From a virus, in the IMG/VR virus record IMGVR_UViG_3300046777_002716, positions 1 to 64,000 of that record: a stretch of 64,000 nt of DNA, one strand, 5' to 3'. A program made the translations under genes and the position numbers. The notes beneath the pieces are model-generated. The model ran no database searches. It was not told the origin of the DNA and saw nothing but the letters and a program-made list of their open reading frames with translations. Positions 45,017 through 53,945 of the stretch are shown here, piece by piece; within the stretch, counting starts at the first letter, position 1, and each line of letters begins with the position of its first letter.

Positions 45017-47197
45017 TCAGGCAACCAACTCCACAAATTCCCCAAGAACTTTTTTGTTCATCTTTTTGCCCTTTAGGGATTTCACAAATGCGGATTTGAT
45101 TTGAGATTTGCTTGCATCATCAGATACAGAGAATTCTGCATCATTAGACAAAGCACTTGCGGAAATACCAAAGTAGGTATGATACCCAGAACTCTTGATG
45201 GAGAAAGTCTTCTCTTTCCTCCAAGAGTTCATTACACGGTCATAGTCATCACCATAATATCCACAATAACGGCGAATGAAACTACCAGAATCACGAGACT
45301 CCAGAACTCGCATACCGATAAAGTTCACGGTAGGAAACTTATCGCGGAGATTGCGGAGAAGAACATCAGTAAAACCGTGATACTCACAGTCCAGAGAGTA
45401 GGTGTTTCCAGTCTTTCGGTCACGGAGGAATGTGGTTGATGGGTTGTAGTGAACCGTACCGATATAAGGTTCCTTCTCCCAACGTCGTTGGACTTCCTTG
45501 TGAACCTTTAGTTGTGATGCCTCACCATCGGTAAGAACCACACACTGAACCTTCTGGAGTTTATTCTCCTTCTGGAATTGTGGAAGAATTTCGTGAAGAG
45601 TAATCAGTGCTTCATTCAGAGGAGTGCCAGAAAGACTCCACCCAATAGGAACACTATAACGCACCCTGTATTGGGCATTATACCCAAAACACTTAGCAAT
45701 ACGATACATATTCATCATCTGTTTTTCAAGGGTCGAACTGTTCACTTTGCTGGTGAGCATATTCATCATAGAGAACCAGGGACCAACCTCCAGAAGACCA
45801 TCTTTCTTCACATAGTAATCTTCGGGCATAATTGCCTTACCGTTTTCATCATAACGAACACGGGGATAATCTGTGGTGAATGCATAAACCTCAAAAGGAA
45901 TACTGACTTTCTTACAGAACCAAATAAGGTTGAAGAGTTGCTTGATGGTATCAAGCATCACATCCTGCATAGAACCAGACCAGTCAAGAATAAAGATAAG
46001 ACCGTGATTCTTACCGTTGGCAAGAGTGGTTACTTTCTTGAAAAGGTCTTCATTGTACTTATAGGTATGAAGTTTGGAGCAATCAAGAATACCAGTACGG
46101 GCAGTAGAAGCACGGGCATAAGAGTCTGCTGCCTTACGGCACTCAAACTCTTTCACCAGATAGTTCACTTCCTTCTGGGCAGAACGCTTGAATTCTCGGT
46201 ACTCTTTATCAACCTCACCAAAGATTTCATCCTTACTATACCCACATCCTTCAAGATAGGATGCCCAAGAATCATCACATGCTTTGTGAATCTCGGTATT
46301 TGAATTGATTACTCGGTTCAGATTCACCTTAGGAATCTCAACATAAGTATTCTCATATCCATTACTATTCATAAGTTCCTTGAGTGCTTCCTCAAGGGAC
46401 TTGACAGTTTTTACATCGGGTTCTTCTGGTTCAGAAGGTCCACCATTAGTAACAGAATCCTGAAGGTCTGAGGGTTTCTTCTGATTGCTACTTTCACCAG
46501 AATTATCTGGGGTAGATTTTTCGTTACCCTGACTCTCATCCTGGTCATTCTCACCTTCCTCCTGGTCTGCAAAATCGGATGCAGAAGAACTACCAGAACC
46601 ACTAGTTTGGTTCTCGTGAGAATCCCAATCAATCTTGGTTTGTTCTTCCTTTTTGTTCTTACAATACTTGTAGAGAACTTCTGCAGCATCTAGGGCATCT
46701 GCAAAAGTTTCGGTTGCAGCAATTTGGTCAATAATTTCCCGCTCCTCATCGGTGAATTGGAGATTCAGATGAGTACCAATTTTGAAATATAGGTTTGCAC
46801 GGTCGGCAAGATTATAGGTGTTCAGGTCATCATCACCAATCTGGAAGAAATCCTGTTCAGCAAGTTCTTTGTAACCACCAAAGAAAGTCTTACCCAGACC
46901 AGCATAACGACGCTTCATCAGACGCTCAATACGAGCATCCTCAACCACATTGACGAACTGAGGAGGAATCTTACGCTCCTTCAACCAATCCTCATCGGGA
47001 GTGTAAAGTGCGTGACCCACTTCGTGACCCACCAGAAGGTCATACACGGTCCCACTCGCCTTCTCCCACATAGGAAGAGTCAGAACGCGAGTATGGACGT
47101 TGAAGCAGGCAGTCTGAACCTTCTTATGCTCAACCACAAGGTCTTCAGTGGCAAGCAGTTTTGCGAGTTGAGACTTGATTTCGTGATTGACGGGCAT
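45017..47197 (-). CDS. CobT-like VWA protein with an HExxH metallopeptidase motif, 726 residues
   Basis: The N-terminus has G-H-E-V-G-H-A-L-Y (about residues 52-60), a zinc-binding HExxH, followed by V-V-E-D-A-R-I-E. A serine/glutamate-rich linker spans about 190-275. A VWA domain follows, with the MIDAS motif I-L-D-W-S-G-S-M (about 402-409) and L-T-D-G-E-A. This peptidase-plus-VWA plan belongs with MoxR ATPases and is found next to cobS in cyanophages. It lies directly upstream of cobS. Confidence 0.85.
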   Translation of the reverse strand: MPVNHEIKSQLAKLLATEDLVVEHKKVQTACFNVHTRVLTLPMWEKASGTVYDLLVGHEVGHALYTPDEDWLKERKIPPQFVNVVEDARIERLMKRRYAGLGKTFFGGYKELAEQDFFQIGDDDLNTYNLADRANLYFKIGTHLNLQFTDEEREIIDQIAATETFADALDAAEVLYKYCKNKKEEQTKIDWDSHENQTSGSGSSSASDFADQEEGENDQDESQGNEKSTPDNSGESSNQKKPSDLQDSVTNGGPSEPEEPDVKTVKSLEEALKELMNSNGYENTYVEIPKVNLNRVINSNTEIHKACDDSWASYLEGCGYSKDEIFGEVDKEYREFKRSAQKEVNYLVKEFECRKAADSYARASTARTGILDCSKLHTYKYNEDLFKKVTTLANGKNHGLIFILDWSGSMQDVMLDTIKQLFNLIWFCKKVSIPFEVYAFTTDYPRVRYDENGKAIMPEDYYVKKDGLLEVGPWFSMMNMLTSKVNSSTLEKQMMNMYRIAKCFGYNAQYRVRYSVPIGWSLSGTPLNEALITLHEILPQFQKENKLQKVQCVVLTDGEASQLKVHKEVQRRWEKEPYIGTVHYNPSTTFLRDRKTGNTYSLDCEYHGFTDVLLRNLRDKFPTVNFIGMRVLESRDSGSFIRRYCGYYGDDYDRVMNSWRKEKTFSIKSSGYHTYFGISASALSNDAEFSVSDDASKSQIKSAFVKSLKGKKMNKKVLGEFVELVA

Positions 47198-47224
47198 TTG
47201 TTTTTCTCAGTTGCCACTATCATA

Positions 47225-47252
47225 CAAAAAAAGAGGGTGGTTAGACCCTCTC
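47225..47252 (-). terminator. Rho-independent terminator after the 565-residue gene
   Basis: AGAGGG/CCCTCT stem with an 8-nt loop and seven T on the minus strand, 28 bp beyond the stop. Confidence 0.8.
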
Positions 47253-47279
47253 TTGTGCCAGTTTGGAAAGTGGTTCAAA

Positions 47280-48977
47280 TCAATCAAGTTTGTCCAGATT
47301 TGTTTCAAAGATATTATTAATCCAATTACCACCCATTGCATCCATAATTGCCTCTGCAGACTTTTTATCAGAAGCAAAACCTTCACTTAAAAGATAATCA
47401 GTAATTAGATTTTCTGCCATTTTTGTAGTATATTCTTTACCAGCATATTTAAATGTCTTATCTCCACGCTTTCTATAAAATCTAAATGCATCCTCAAATG
47501 TAGATCCAATTTTAGCAGGACCTACTTTTGCACGACTACGAATCCTACCGCTAGGATCCATTGTGTTGTATACATTAGTTTTTATATTCTTTGGTTTTTC
47601 CTCTTTTGGTTCCTGTGATCCAGCAATTCCAGCACCAACGAGACCTGCTCCTGCTGCAATAGGTCCAATTTTACTACCTTTTGGTTTTTTAATTGGAGGT
47701 TCTTTACCAGTTGTAGCATACTTTTCCATTCCTGGATATCTCATATTACCACCTTTTTCCGCAGGTGATAAAGTTGCCCTTACAGTGTGTGTTAAACCAC
47801 TACCAGTTCCACCTTTTCCAGTTGAAGGTTCGGAGGATTTTTTATTCTTTTTAGTGGATGATGTTGAAGAACTGCCAGGAGGTAAAGCAATATCTCTTTG
47901 TGCTTGTCCAGGAAGTTGTTGTGGTTTAGGTGCAGTTGCTCCTTTATTCAATTCTGGTTTTGGTGATTTAGCAGTAGGAACTAATTTTCCTCCAGGTTGT
48001 GCAGGTGTTGGAGATGATTTAGGAAGTGCCTCAGGTTTGAATGTAGGTTTGGATGATGTTTTTCCTGCAGATGGGAGTGCTTTAGGAGTTGGAGAACCTG
48101 GTAATACTCTATTTGGAAGTTTACTAGAAGGACCTTCTTTTGGAAGACCACGTTGTGCTTGAGGTTTTTTAGGGAATTGCTTCCAAGGATCTGCTGCAGA
48201 ACCTTTTGGCATTCTTCCCGCTGTCTTAGAAACTGTCTTAGAGACTGTAGGTGCAGATTTTTGCCCAACATTACCAACAGTTCTAACGATTGGTTGTGAG
48301 AACTGTTTTAAAACGTTGGTTGCCGGTTTTAGTCCAGCCATGTGTCCCATTCCCAATGCCAATGTTGTTGCTAGTGTATCAGTTACACCTCTTTTTGCAA
48401 CATAAGAAGGGGTCATTCCTCCAGATTTTGGAGTTGATGGTTTTGGTGAAGATGCTGCTTGAGATGCTTTTTTCTGAGCAAGCATATCAGCATACTTATT
48501 CGCTCTTTCTGGTGCGGGTGGTTTTCTTTCTGCTCTCGCTTGTCTAATTGCTCTAGTTTGGGTTTCAAATGCTGGTTTGTTAACCTTACTTAACTGTTTT
48601 CCGGTAGAACTAAATCCACCTGGGGTATAACCTTGCTTAACTAGAGTTTTTGCAGGTAGTCCTCTAACTGCAGGTGTTGCTTTCTTAAGAAGACCACCAG
48701 CAGCTTTTAATCCTGCCTTAACTAAAGATAATTTTACTTCAGTAATATATGATTCTTCTAGCAACTGTTCTTCATCATAATATTCCAATACATCTTCAAC
48801 AAATGTTAGTGCAAGATCATTCTCAATAATTAGATCTGCAAAATACTCAGATTCTTCTACAGATTCAAAAATATTATTACTATCACAGAAATTTACAATA
48901 TCTACGAAAAGAGATTCTTCTACATTATAAACATTATTATATGCTTCTTGGAGATCCCTAAGGTGAAATGCTTCCAT
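47280..48977 (-). CDS. Low-complexity late protein with shared helical modules, 565 residues
   Basis: The N-terminal 80 residues are acidic and include L-Q-E-A-Y-N-N-V-Y. Proline/serine/lysine-rich sequence fills most of the middle, with an alanine/glycine hydrophobic stretch near residue 445. The C-terminus has E-G-F-A-S-D-K-K-S-A-E-A-I-M-D-A-M, the module seen at 15784-17190 and 18522-19631. A late TATAAATA precedes it. Probably virion-associated. Confidence 0.6.
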   Translation of the reverse strand: MEAFHLRDLQEAYNNVYNVEESLFVDIVNFCDSNNIFESVEESEYFADLIIENDLALTFVEDVLEYYDEEQLLEESYITEVKLSLVKAGLKAAGGLLKKATPAVRGLPAKTLVKQGYTPGGFSSTGKQLSKVNKPAFETQTRAIRQARAERKPPAPERANKYADMLAQKKASQAASSPKPSTPKSGGMTPSYVAKRGVTDTLATTLALGMGHMAGLKPATNVLKQFSQPIVRTVGNVGQKSAPTVSKTVSKTAGRMPKGSAADPWKQFPKKPQAQRGLPKEGPSSKLPNRVLPGSPTPKALPSAGKTSSKPTFKPEALPKSSPTPAQPGGKLVPTAKSPKPELNKGATAPKPQQLPGQAQRDIALPPGSSSTSSTKKNKKSSEPSTGKGGTGSGLTHTVRATLSPAEKGGNMRYPGMEKYATTGKEPPIKKPKGSKIGPIAAGAGLVGAGIAGSQEPKEEKPKNIKTNVYNTMDPSGRIRSRAKVGPAKIGSTFEDAFRFYRKRGDKTFKYAGKEYTTKMAENLITDYLLSEGFASDKKSAEAIMDAMGGNWINNIFETNLDKLD

Positions 48978-48999
48978 TTTTTAAAAATAATTTTTTAGT

Positions 49000-49007
49000 T
49001 ATTTATA
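49000..49007 (-). promoter_or_regulatory. Late promoter motif TATAAATA
   Basis: An exact late motif 23 bp upstream of the 565-residue gene. The TAA stop of the small basic ORF is part of it. Confidence 0.7.
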
Positions 49008-49140
49008 AAAAAGAAGCACCCCTTTCGGAGTGCTTTTTCTTGAGTGCTTGGCGTCGTGCCTTTGCTTGTCGGAGTGCTTGCGGTTTGAGTTTTCGCTTCT
49101 GCTCTTTTTTAGAATGGTGATAGCGGTTAGGGACTATCAT
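49003..49140 (-). CDS. Tiny highly basic protein, 45 residues
   Basis: The frame (M-I-V-P-N-R-Y-H-H-S start) has about one lysine or arginine in every three residues through its middle and no acidic cluster, so it should bind nucleic acid or an acidic surface. It is framed by its own consensus promoter (49166-49194) and a terminator whose hairpin lies in its last codons. No family is recognised. Confidence 0.5.
   Translation of the reverse strand: MIVPNRYHHSKKEQKRKLKPQALRQAKARRQALKKKHSERGASFL
49007..49034 (-). terminator. Rho-independent terminator with GAAA loop
   Basis: AGCACTCC/GGGGTGCT stem (one T-G pair), GAAA loop, then a C/T-rich tract ending in six T on the minus strand. Confidence 0.8.
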
Positions 49141-49165
49141 AATTTTGATGTAGTAGAGGAAATCT

Positions 49166-49194
49166 ATTATAGAATAACACTATTTATTTGTCAA
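49166..49194 (-). promoter_or_regulatory. Consensus sigma-70 promoter for the tiny basic ORF
   Basis: TTGACA (49189-49194), 17 bp, TATAAT (49166-49171) on the minus strand, overlapping the end of the HNH gene. Confidence 0.85.
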
Positions 49195-49593
49195 GTGTCC
49201 ATAATATCCCATTTTTTTCATTAAAGCAACCGCTTCATCATACTTATCAGGTTTCACTGCTATGTAAAGATGTTTTCCAATTTTATCCCTATTATTATCA
49301 GATACACTTCCTATCTGCAGATGGTTTGGATTTACACAAAGTTTATTATCACATATATGTCTAATAACTTTTCCCTTTGGAATAATTCCTTTATGAAGTT
49401 CATAAGATACTCTGTGTGCCTTTTTTTGTTTATAATTATCTCGTATTACTCCATATTTTTTATTAACAACTCCACAGATAGTTCCAGTCCATTCCCAACA
49501 ATCATCACCTTTTTTTACATTTTTCCAAAACCTTTCTTCTAAAGTTCCCTGATAGTTTCCACCAACGTGATTATTATGAACTCCTTTAGGCAT
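49180..49593 (-). CDS. HNH homing endonuclease
   Basis: The 137-residue protein has W-E-W-T-G near residue 33 and the HNH core V-I-R-H-I-C-D-N-K-L-C / N-P-N-H-L (about 78-94), followed by N-N-R-D. This is the HNH_3 layout of free-standing phage endonucleases. It sits just after gp46 and has its own exact late motif. Confidence 0.88.
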   Translation of the reverse strand: MPKGVHNNHVGGNYQGTLEERFWKNVKKGDDCWEWTGTICGVVNKKYGVIRDNYKQKKAHRVSYELHKGIIPKGKVIRHICDNKLCVNPNHLQIGSVSDNNRDKIGKHLYIAVKPDKYDEAVALMKKMGYYGHLTNK

Positions 49594-49613
49594 TTTTTAG
49601 TAGCAGTTATACT

Positions 49614-49621
49614 TATTTATA
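49614..49621 (-). promoter_or_regulatory. Late promoter motif TATAAATA for the HNH gene
   Basis: An exact late motif 21 bp upstream of the HNH start codon. Confidence 0.7.
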
Positions 49622-49645
49622 AAAATAACACTTCTACTAAAAATA

Positions 49646-51361
49646 TTACAATTCAGTTTTATAGGAAAAACCAGATTTTTTTTCAAATTTTACTGTGCGA
49701 TCAAATTTATCCTGAAGATCTGATTTATGAGAAATTACAAATACATTAGTATCTTTAACAACATATCTAATAATTTTTAAGAATTCATCTGCACCAAATC
49801 CATCAAGTGATCCATCAAAAACTTCATCAAATATAAGGATATTGCAATTTACGGAATTTTTGACTCTCGCCACTTCACGCCAAGCAAACAACAAACTCAA
49901 ATCAATTCTTGCTTTTTCACCTTCACTGAAAGAACTATAAGAAAAGTCTTCGTGAATGGGTGATTTTACAGTCTCGTTGAATTCTTCATCTAGGTGGAAA
50001 TTGATATAAAAATCCATCATTTGAAGATAACGATTTACCTGCTGATTTATGAACGGAAGATACTTTTTGATAATCTTCGTTTTTACACCATCATCCTTGA
50101 GTAGGGAATAGGCAAAATCGTAATAGACGATTTCTTCTTTTTTCTTTGAGAGGTCTTCTATTGTATTCTGGAGATTTGTTTTAAATTCCTCTAACTTGTC
50201 GTGCTCAATATTTCTATTTTCAAGTTGTTCGGCAATAGTTTGAATTTCAGATTCAAGATCTCGAATTTGTCTTTGGTTGAGTGAAATCCGAGTATTGTTT
50301 TGAGAAATCTCATGATTGAGTTTAGTAATCTCCTTAGATATTTCTAGAAATTGACGCTCTCGTTCTTGTTCTAATTTTATAGTCTCCTCAAGTTCTTGAA
50401 AACCTTTTTGGAGTTCCTTTGCCTTATTTTGAGCGTCGGCAATTCTATCTAGGCGAAATCTTTCATCAATGTCTTGAGTACAGGTTGGGCAAACCGTATT
50501 TTCGTTAAAAAACTTATGCTCTTTAGTAATGACAGATACTTTCTGAGATAATTTACCCCTGAGATTATTAAGTTTTACTAACTTTTCTCCAGCACCAATA
50601 AGATCCTCTTGTAGTTGAGACTTATTAGAAATTTCTACCTCTACTTCTGAGTTATGAGACATATGCTCACTAATCTCATCAGTCAACTTTAAAATTTTCT
50701 TCTTATTCGCTTTTATATTAGCGTTTCCACGATTCTCAAGTTCCTCAATAAAGTTCTCTTGCATTCTCATTTTTTCTTTGAGATTTTCCCTAAGAACTTC
50801 AAGAGATTTGATTTGGTCTTTTTGAGATCTGATCTTATCCTTTACTAAGGAATTCATCGCAGAAAAAATGCGAATATCCAAGAGATCTTCAATTACTTCT
50901 CTGCGATTTGCAGTTGTCAACTGCATAAATGGAACGAAGGTACTGGAACCAAGAATTACAATTTGAGTAAAGGACTTATAATTTACCTTTAGAATACTTT
51001 CCTCAAGAATCTTTTGATTGGCGCGATCATCCGCTTCTTTATGAAGGAGAGAACCATTAACTTCGATGTCGAAAACATTTGGTTTAATGCCACGACGAAC
51101 AAGATACTCTCTACTGTTGATAGAAAATTCAATCTCAACGAGACAATCCTTTTCATTTGTCGTATTTACTAATTGGGGTTTATTGATTTTGCGGAAAGGT
51201 TTATTGAATAGTACAAATGTAAGAGCATCAAGAACTGTAGATTTACCTGCACCGTTTGTTCCTATGATTAAATTTGTCTGATTTTTCTGAAAATCAATTT
51301 CCGTCCAATTGTTTCCCGTACTTAGAAAATTTTTCCATCGAATTTTTTTAAATGTTATCAT
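49646..51361 (-). CDS. 46: Recombination nuclease ATPase subunit, T4 gp46-like (Rad50/SbcC)
   Basis: The 571-residue protein has Walker A G-T-N-G-A-G-K-S-T (about 34-42), long coiled coils meeting at a C-P-T-C zinc hook (about residue 285), the ABC signature F-S-E-G-E-K-A-R and Walker B I-L-I-F-D-E-V-F. With gp47 it resects DNA ends to load UvsX. Confidence 0.95.
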   Translation of the reverse strand: MITFKKIRWKNFLSTGNNWTEIDFQKNQTNLIIGTNGAGKSTVLDALTFVLFNKPFRKINKPQLVNTTNEKDCLVEIEFSINSREYLVRRGIKPNVFDIEVNGSLLHKEADDRANQKILEESILKVNYKSFTQIVILGSSTFVPFMQLTTANRREVIEDLLDIRIFSAMNSLVKDKIRSQKDQIKSLEVLRENLKEKMRMQENFIEELENRGNANIKANKKKILKLTDEISEHMSHNSEVEVEISNKSQLQEDLIGAGEKLVKLNNLRGKLSQKVSVITKEHKFFNENTVCPTCTQDIDERFRLDRIADAQNKAKELQKGFQELEETIKLEQERERQFLEISKEITKLNHEISQNNTRISLNQRQIRDLESEIQTIAEQLENRNIEHDKLEEFKTNLQNTIEDLSKKKEEIVYYDFAYSLLKDDGVKTKIIKKYLPFINQQVNRYLQMMDFYINFHLDEEFNETVKSPIHEDFSYSSFSEGEKARIDLSLLFAWREVARVKNSVNCNILIFDEVFDGSLDGFGADEFLKIIRYVVKDTNVFVISHKSDLQDKFDRTVKFEKKSGFSYKTEL

Positions 51362-51614
51362 TTTTGGGAGGAATTACGATATCGTCTGGTGTAATCACGG
51401 CATACTTGTAATTATACAGTTTACAAGTCTTTATGGCAAGTTCATCATCAACTTCAACCACATCCATTTCTTGGTCTTCCTGTTCTTCAACCATTTGGGC
51501 ATATCTAATGGCATCATCCTCCTCTTCAAAAAGAAATAATACCTTATGCCCATATTGATCTTGAACGGCATAGGCACCGTCATCTTTTCTATCTTTAAGA
51601 GTGAGAAGAAACAT
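51348..51614 (-). CDS. DUF3110-like small protein
   Basis: The 88-residue protein has F-L-F-E-E-E-D-D-A-I-R-Y-A-Q-M-V-E and a later C-K-L-Y-N-Y. This matches the plan of DUF3110, a family known mainly from cyanobacteria and their phages. It lies between gp47 and gp46 and overlaps gp46 by 14 bases. Function unknown. Confidence 0.65.
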   Translation of the reverse strand: MFLLTLKDRKDDGAYAVQDQYGHKVLFLFEEEDDAIRYAQMVEEQEDQEMDVVEVDDELAIKTCKLYNYKYAVITPDDIVIPPKNDNI

Positions 51615-51615
51615 T

Positions 51616-52650
51616 TTATTCTACTTCGCAAGCTTGTTGATATAAATCTTTGAAAATTCCTTTGATAATATTTTTATCATAATTAAATTCAGACTCTTCA
51701 ATATAGCGATTCAATATTGAAAGGGTGTTTTCGTCCTCATCTACTACAAAATCTTCACTTTCCTGGATATCAAAATTCTCTACGATTTTGAGTTCATGAA
51801 CTCCAGAATTGTATAGTTTATCAATAAACTTTTCAAAATCTTTAGGATTTGATTTTTTTCTAACAATAACTTTTACAATTTTGTTCTCGTATTCTGAAGT
51901 ATTGAAAAGTTTGTGGTTGGTATCCTCATAATAGATGTTATGGAATAATTTATAAGGATTATCAATTGGGGTGTGTTCTAGGGTTTCAGTATCAAAGATG
52001 TGAAATCCACGAGTATCATTCACATCATTCCAATACATTTCATATGGATTACCTAGGTAGAAGACCGTTCCATTGTCTGATCTAGTGTGATAGTGTCCCG
52101 AGTAGACACGCTCGAACTTCTCAAATAATTCGCTACCCAAACCATGCTCCATGACGAGGTTTTTATTAACTCTAAATCCATGGAGTTCAAGGTGCCCCAT
52201 CGCACACTTGCAAGATGTCTTTTGAATAAGTTTGAGAGTTTTTTCCTCATTTTGTTGATTAATCCAGGGTAAGAATAGAATACTGAGTCCTTTTATATTA
52301 ACTTCTGTTGGTTCGCTATAAGTTCTAATATTAGAATAAGTTTGGAGAAGAAGTTCTGGAGAATTTACATTATTGGTATTCTTGTAATAAGTGTCATGAT
52401 TGCCAATAATCATATGAACTTCATATTTTTTGAGTGGATCAAATACTACACGCTTTGCCCACTCAAGACTTTGATAATCAATTGATTTGCGACTATCAAA
52501 AGCATCTCCCATATGAATTACTGCTTCCACTCCGTACTCTTCCAATTTGGGGAAAAAAACATTTTTATAAAAAAGTTCAAAGTAATCGTGAAGATGTTTT
52601 GAACCTTTTTTCGCACCGTAATGGGTGTCACAAATTAAACCCACCTTCAC
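51616..52650 (-). CDS. 47: Recombination endonuclease, T4 gp47-like (Mre11/SbcD)
   Basis: The 344-residue protein has the metallophosphatase motifs C-D-T-H-Y-G (about 7-12), H-M-G-D-A-F-D, I-G-N-H-D-T and S-G-H-Y-H-T. It is the nuclease partner of gp46. Its start overlaps the HNH gene stop by 4 bases. Confidence 0.95.
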   Translation of the reverse strand: MKVGLICDTHYGAKKGSKHLHDYFELFYKNVFFPKLEEYGVEAVIHMGDAFDSRKSIDYQSLEWAKRVVFDPLKKYEVHMIIGNHDTYYKNTNNVNSPELLLQTYSNIRTYSEPTEVNIKGLSILFLPWINQQNEEKTLKLIQKTSCKCAMGHLELHGFRVNKNLVMEHGLGSELFEKFERVYSGHYHTRSDNGTVFYLGNPYEMYWNDVNDTRGFHIFDTETLEHTPIDNPYKLFHNIYYEDTNHKLFNTSEYENKIVKVIVRKKSNPKDFEKFIDKLYNSGVHELKIVENFDIQESEDFVVDEDENTLSILNRYIEESEFNYDKNIIKGIFKDLYQQACEVE

Positions 52651-53207
52651 TTTTGCTGCCTCCTACTATTTTCTTTTGCAGTTTTCATAAGATGCTCTTC
52701 ATGAGTAATGATTTGGAGATTATCTGGGTGATGTAGTCCACCCTCAAACAACGGAATGATATGGTCTACATCATACTGCACTCCAGTGGTAAAAGTCAAG
52801 TGCTGTGCTTCTTGATATATTTCTTGTATTTCTCTCAATTCATTTTCAGTAATTTCAATTGGAATACCTTGTTTCAATCTAGCATGTCTTCTTCTTTGTT
52901 TTTCACAACCTACTGCTTTACCTCTTTCAGATTTAGCATATTTTCTTTTGATAGAATTAACTAATTCTCTATTATTTTCACAATATTGTTGTTTCTTTTC
53001 TTTCGTCCTATAAGGTTTCATCAACTTTTCATTATTAAGTTTTTCTAAACCTTTCAATATAGCACAAGGAGCGCAATTATAACTACTAACATATTTTTCA
53101 TAACTGCCACAATATTTACAAGCGGTGGAACCGATATAAGTTTTTTTACCTTCTGCTATTGCTTGCAATCTATTTTGTCTTCCAACACCACTATATTGAT
53201 TAGGCAT
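52647..53207 (-). CDS. HNH homing endonuclease between gp55 and gp47
   Basis: The 186-residue protein has an N-terminal zinc site (C-K-Y-C ... C-A-P-C), a basic middle (R-R-R-H-A-R-L) and the HNH core D-V-D-H-I-I-P-L / H-H-P-D-N-L-Q. An exact late motif lies 22 bp upstream. Its stop is coupled to gp47, so the insertion keeps the operon intact. Confidence 0.88.
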   Translation of the reverse strand: MPNQYSGVGRQNRLQAIAEGKKTYIGSTACKYCGSYEKYVSSYNCAPCAILKGLEKLNNEKLMKPYRTKEKKQQYCENNRELVNSIKRKYAKSERGKAVGCEKQRRRHARLKQGIPIEITENELREIQEIYQEAQHLTFTTGVQYDVDHIIPLFEGGLHHPDNLQIITHEEHLMKTAKENSRRQQK

Positions 53208-53228
53208 ATTGCTCCAAAATGTTATTGC

Positions 53229-53236
53229 TATTTATA
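53229..53236 (-). promoter_or_regulatory. Late promoter motif TATAAATA for the HNH gene
   Basis: An exact late motif on the minus strand, 22 bp before the HNH start and in the short gap after gp55. Confidence 0.7.
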
Positions 53237-53248
53237 CATTATGGTGCT

Positions 53249-53770
53249 TCATCTGTTTTGGGAACGATAAGATACATTATCCTTGATCGTATTATAGTCG
53301 GAACTGCTCCCAGAAAGCAAACTGTCATCGACCATCATAACTTCATCGAATCCAGTTCTTTCAATAATTTTAGTTTTAATATCTAATTGTTTCTTTTCTC
53401 TTTGAATTCTCCTCAAGAATGCATAATGAATAATCTGAGTAAAATATGCAAAAGGATTTTTAGATTTTTCTGGATCAAAATTGTGAATGTACTGAACACA
53501 GTTTTCAATACCATCAGAAATCATATCATCCCTAAACATGTAATTAACAAAGTTTGGTTTATATGATAAATGAGTGGCAATCTTTAAAAAGCATTCTCCC
53601 AAATAATTAGGAATTTTTGGTTTACCTTCCCAATAACCAGATTTTGGTGGATACTTATCATGCTTTTCAAAGTATAATTGTTCTGCCTTAGCAACTTTGG
53701 TTCGATAAACTATAAGTGCTTCCAACAATTCTTTATTATTTACATAATGTTCTGGTTTTTTCTTGGGCAT
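53249..53770 (-). CDS. 55: Late sigma factor, T4 gp55-like
   Basis: The 173-residue protein (T4: 185) has the sigma region 2-like stretch M-I-S-D-G-I-E-N-C-V / F-D-P-E-K-S-K-N-P-F-A-Y-F. It binds host RNA polymerase and directs it to TATAAATA late promoters, many of which are seen in this window. Confidence 0.9.
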   Translation of the reverse strand: MPKKKPEHYVNNKELLEALIVYRTKVAKAEQLYFEKHDKYPPKSGYWEGKPKIPNYLGECFLKIATHLSYKPNFVNYMFRDDMISDGIENCVQYIHNFDPEKSKNPFAYFTQIIHYAFLRRIQREKKQLDIKTKIIERTGFDEVMMVDDSLLSGSSSDYNTIKDNVSYRSQNR

Positions 53771-53825
53771 GGCATTGTTCTCAAATAATACATGTTGATG
53801 ATATTATACCACATCTTTAGGGGGC

Positions 53826-53854
53826 TTGACAAGGTATCAAAATGTGTGTAGACT
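53826..53854 (+). promoter_or_regulatory. Duplicated promoter-like element, copy 1 (TTGACA/TAGACT)
   Basis: TTGACA (53826-53831), 17 bp, TAGACT (53849-53854) on the plus strand. The 23 bases from 53849 and the 14 bases from 53820 are repeated exactly, with the same spacing, at 15.7 kb. A transcript would run antisense into the 140-residue gene. Confidence 0.5.
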
Positions 53855-53945
53855 ACCTTTGTCCCGGTTGAAGATAAGTACTAAGAAGCTTTTAAATTTT
53901 AAAGTACTTAAAGATACTTAAGAGAAAATAATATTAAAAAATACC

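Noticed and set aside
46405-46420. TTGACA-like sequence inside the VWA gene
   Set aside because: It lies in coding sequence without a spaced -10 box.
47563-48162. 199-codon plus-strand frame opposite the 565-residue gene
   Set aside because: Its composition is the complement of a proline/glycine-rich gene and it shows no independent signal.
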